From: Gammaproteobacteria bacterium
Lineage (GTDB): Bacteria > Pseudomonadota > Gammaproteobacteria > Chromatiales > Chromatiaceae
DNA length: 7,315 nucleotides
Assembly (NCBI GenBank): GCA_024277555.1
Contig: JAJRUY010000040.1
Location: 1 to 7,315 of the forward strand
Direction: 5' to 3'
A program made the position numbers and the translations under genes. A model generated the notes under the pieces. The model searched no databases. It saw only the letters and a list, made by a program, of their open reading frames with translations, and was not told the origin of the DNA. The stretch's first letter is position 1. Each line of letters starts with the position of its first letter. Below, piece by piece: positions 6,531-7,315 of the stretch.

Positions 6531-6555
6531 AGCCTTGACCGGGTTGTCGAAGGCT
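6531..6555. repeat. Bulged hairpin AGCCTTGAC / GTCGAAGGCT
   Basis: Six pairs (AGCCTT with AAGGCT), a single bulged G6549, then three pairs (GAC with GTC) enclose the loop CGGGTT. No T-run follows. Function unknown. Confidence 0.35.
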
Positions 6556-6805
6556 AGCGTAGAGGGGTGTGGTGGCCGAGGCTATTTTAGTCTTCATATT
6601 GAGGAGAATGAAAGACCGTTTTTTCCCTTGGTACTCTCCCCAGGTTCGTGATCATGAATTAGGGGGCTATTCTAGCTTGATTACTGTCCATCAATATGGG
6701 GTTGCTTCTCCATACCGAGTGCCACACTACTTGCTGCACGGATTCCAGCCAGTCTTCGCTGACCAAACTGTGTTCATGTAGATCAGTATGGCTAGGTTAA
6801 AGTCA

Positions 6806-6827
6806 GCCAATATTGATCAATATCGGC
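6806..6827. repeat. Near-perfect 22-bp palindrome centred on GATC
   Basis: The core ATATTGATCAATAT (6810-6823) is a perfect 14-bp palindrome. GCC (6806-6808) and GGC (6825-6827) extend it to 22 bp with one mismatched pair (A6809/C6824). This is the shape of a dimeric regulator's operator, and the central GATC could be a Dam site if the host has Dam. Confidence 0.6.
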
Positions 6828-6846
6828 AATTATCGGCAATTATCGG
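6811..6846 (+). repeat. 10-bp iteron-like tandem repeats (TATCGGCAAT)
   Basis: TATCGGCAAT occurs twice in direct tandem (6821-6830, 6831-6840) and is followed by a third TATCGG (6841-6846). TATTGATCAA (6811-6820) is a diverged preceding unit in the same 10-bp register. The one-turn spacing suggests cooperative protein binding on one helix face. The right half of the GATC palindrome runs into the first exact unit. Confidence 0.6.
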
Positions 6847-6875
6847 TTGACATGTGTAGATTGACAACATATTTT
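6847..6875 (+). promoter_or_regulatory. Possible sigma-70 promoter directly after the iterons
   Basis: A perfect -35 TTGACA (6847-6852) is followed after 17 bp by TATTTT (6870-6875), four of six matches to TATAAT. A second TTGACA lies at 6861-6866. The tandem repeats end one base before the -35, so a protein bound there would be placed to repress or activate. The natural target is the HTH gene at the window end, now separated from it by the inserted element. Confidence 0.4.
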
Positions 6876-6935
6876 TTTATTTTCTGAGCTTGCCAGGGCC
6901 AAGATTTGGTGTGCGCCCGACACTATGTGCAAGCA

Positions 6936-6941
6936 TATAAT
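6936..6941 (+). promoter_or_regulatory. TATAAT box at the left junction of the 231-bp element
   Basis: This is a perfect -10 consensus match five bases before the left end of the inserted element, overlapping the target duplication. No acceptable -35 lies 16-18 bp upstream, so it may be chance in AT-rich DNA. Confidence 0.25.
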
Positions 6942-6945
6942 TTCT
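6938..6945. repeat. 8-bp target-site duplication TAATTTCT (partner 7177-7184)
   Basis: TAATTTCT occurs immediately left (6938-6945) and immediately right (7177-7184) of the terminal inverted repeats of the 231-bp element. A perfect 8-bp match abutting both ends is strong evidence of transposition. Confidence 0.8.
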
Positions 6946-6990
6946 GCCTCCTCTGGAAAATTAGTGGGTAACAAAAGCCACAAGCGTTAA

Positions 6991-7003
6991 TAACCAATTG
7001 ATT
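6991..7003 (-). promoter_or_regulatory. IHF-consensus match inside the 231-bp element
   Basis: TAACCAATTGATT fits YAANNNNTTGATW, the reverse complement of the IHF core WATCAANNNNTTR, at every fixed position and lies in AT-rich DNA. Matches of this length can occur by chance. Confidence 0.4.
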
Positions 7004-7060
7004 TAACTAAGGTTAATGAATGAGATGTGCGGATATTTTTTGGTATCCAAATACATTATT

Positions 7061-7137
7061 AGAGTTATACACAAGTCCACAGGCCGATTGCCCCTCATGC
7101 AGGCTATATCGAGACTGTGGGCCTTGTGGATAACTCT
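7061..7137. repeat. Large inverted repeat with a DnaA-box-like sequence in each arm
   Basis: AGAGTTATACACAAG (7061-7075) and CTTGTGGATAACTCT (7123-7137) are inverted repeats matching at 14 of 15 positions; CCACAG (7077-7082) and CTGTGG (7115-7120) extend the symmetry inward. The right arm holds a perfect DnaA box on the minus strand (TGTGGATAA, 7125-7133). The left arm holds TTATACACA (7065-7073), which fits the relaxed TTWTNCACA consensus. About 32 bp separate the arms. Confidence 0.65.
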
Positions 7138-7212
7138 GATCCATCTCTTTTCACCCACTAATTTTCCTGAAGAGCCTAATTTCTTGACATGGCGATCATG
7201 GGATTTTGGGAA

Positions 7213-7315
7213 ATGATTGAGATGGAAGACCGCTGGCTATCAATATCTGAGATATGCAAATACCTCGGGGTAAGTAATGACACGGTATATAAGTGGATCG
7301 ACAAGCATGGCATGC
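7213..7315 (+). CDS. Excisionase-family helix-turn-helix DNA-binding protein, N-terminus (3' truncated by window)
   Basis: The first 34 codons are visible. DRWLSISEICKYLGVSNDTV followed by YKWIDKHGM is the MerR/excisionase-like helix-turn-helix (HTH_17 type): helix SISEICKYLG, turn VSN, recognition helix DTVYKWIDKHG. These small proteins (often 60-90 residues) bind DNA as excisionases or regulators and are often found next to restriction-modification or mobile-element genes; the neighbours here are outside the window. Start choice is uncertain: ATG 7213 has GGGA (7200-7203) nine bases before it, ATG 7222 has GGGA (7208-7211) ten bases before it, and ATG 7198 and 7189 are also in frame; TAA at 7177-7179 closes the frame. 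The 231-bp element inserted just upstream, its duplication ending only 28 bp before this ATG. Confidence 0.75.
   Translation, partial: MIEMEDRWLSISEICKYLGVSNDTVYKWIDKHGM

Larger units (their letters stand above)
6946..7176. mobile_element. 231-bp MITE-like element with 24-bp TIRs and 8-bp duplication, possibly ISL3-related
   Basis: The left end (6946-6969) and the reverse complement of the right end (7153-7176) match at 21 of 24 positions. The inner 15 bp, GGAAAATTAGTGGGT (6955-6969) and ACCCACTAATTTTCC (7153-7167), match perfectly. The right TIR read inward starts GGCTCTTCAGGAAAATTAG. Both ends abut the direct repeat TAATTTCT. There is no transposase, so this is a non-autonomous element. 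A GGCTCTT-type end and an 8-bp AT-rich duplication recall the ISL3 family, but this is from memory. It carries an IHF-consensus match, a short hairpin (GGATA 7031-7035 with TATCC 7044-7048) and a large inverted repeat at 7061-7137. Confidence 0.82.
6304..7188. other. Gene-free stretch downstream of tRNA-Arg, AT-rich in its second half, rich in short repeats
   Basis: No open frame here has a credible start, ribosome binding site and family pattern together. What it holds: no clear Rho-independent terminator after the tRNA; TGTGCC direct repeats (6449-6477); an A/T hairpin CAAGAAA-TTT-TTTCTTG (6477-6493); a bulged 9-bp hairpin (6531-6555); a palindrome with 10-bp tandem repeats (6806-6846); a possible promoter (6847-6875); and a 231-bp MITE-like element (6946-7176). 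The composition is unlike the GC-richer genes before the tRNA, which suggests acquired DNA. Confidence 0.7.

Noticed and set aside
6420..6602. Minus-strand peptide containing LGHKSGTVKAQY as an integrase C-terminus remnant
   Set aside because: The LGHKS string alone recalls tyrosine recombinases, but none of the preceding Arg-His box or following Tyr context is present.
6569..6781. Possible 57-70 residue protein (GTG 6569 or ATG 6608 after GAGGAGA)
   Set aside because: The purine run abuts the ATG too closely to serve well, and the peptide has no recognisable pattern. It might be a remnant, but I cannot support it.
6659..6799. Minus-strand open frame of about 45 codons (peptide including SEDWLESVQQVVWHSVWRSN)
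   Set aside because: It looks mildly protein-like but is bounded by stops, has no upstream start codon and matches no family I know; at most a decayed fragment.
6811..6846. CRISPR array
   Set aside because: The units are 10 bp in direct tandem with no spacers.
7061..7137. Chromosomal origin oriC
   Set aside because: DnaA-box-like arms are present, but there are only two good boxes, no dnaA, dnaN, rpmH or gidA genes nearby, and the repeat lies inside a mobile element.
7016..7216. 66-codon + frame through the 231-bp element
   Set aside because: It crosses the inverted repeats and the right end of the element and overlaps the HTH gene; the translation follows repeat structure, not protein features.

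Overview
The window looks like a piece of a gammaproteobacterial chromosome (class is an inference): a YchF C-terminus, a giant MscK/MscM-type channel, a PqiC-type outer-membrane lipoprotein, a tRNA-Arg(CCG) with encoded CCA, and a repeat containing the interspersed GTCATTCCGGCGGAAGCCGG hairpin common in Pseudomonadota. I do not recognise the genus.

Layout. 3-629: C-terminal 208 residues of ychF. 629-739: a 111-bp MITE-like element inserted in the ychF stop codon. 785-1465: secreted Met-rich protein of unknown function. 1463-1491: possible terminator. 1528-1932: small four-helix membrane protein. 1981-2091: second copy of the 111-bp element. 2203-5565: large mechanosensitive channel. 5587-6174: PqiC/YmbA-like lipoprotein, 21 bp downstream and probably co-transcribed. 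6227-6303: tRNA-Arg(CCG) with its own promoter.

After the tRNA the character changes. About 885 bp (6304-7188) carry no convincing gene and become AT-rich, but hold dense short structure: three TGTGCC units at exact 11-bp spacing, a GATC-centred palindrome running into 10-bp tandem repeats beside a TTGACA box, and a 231-bp MITE-like element (6946-7176) with 24-bp imperfect terminal inverted repeats and a perfect 8-bp target duplication TAATTTCT. Inside that element are an IHF-consensus match and a large inverted repeat with a DnaA-box-like sequence in each arm. The window ends in the first 34 codons of an excisionase-type helix-turn-helix protein. This fits the left end of an island integrated at tRNA-Arg, but neither an integrase nor a second att copy is in the window.

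The strongest new observations come directly from the sequence: three non-autonomous mobile elements of two kinds, each with recognisable target duplications. One landed in a stop codon and regenerated it. Another separates the HTH gene from its presumed upstream control region.
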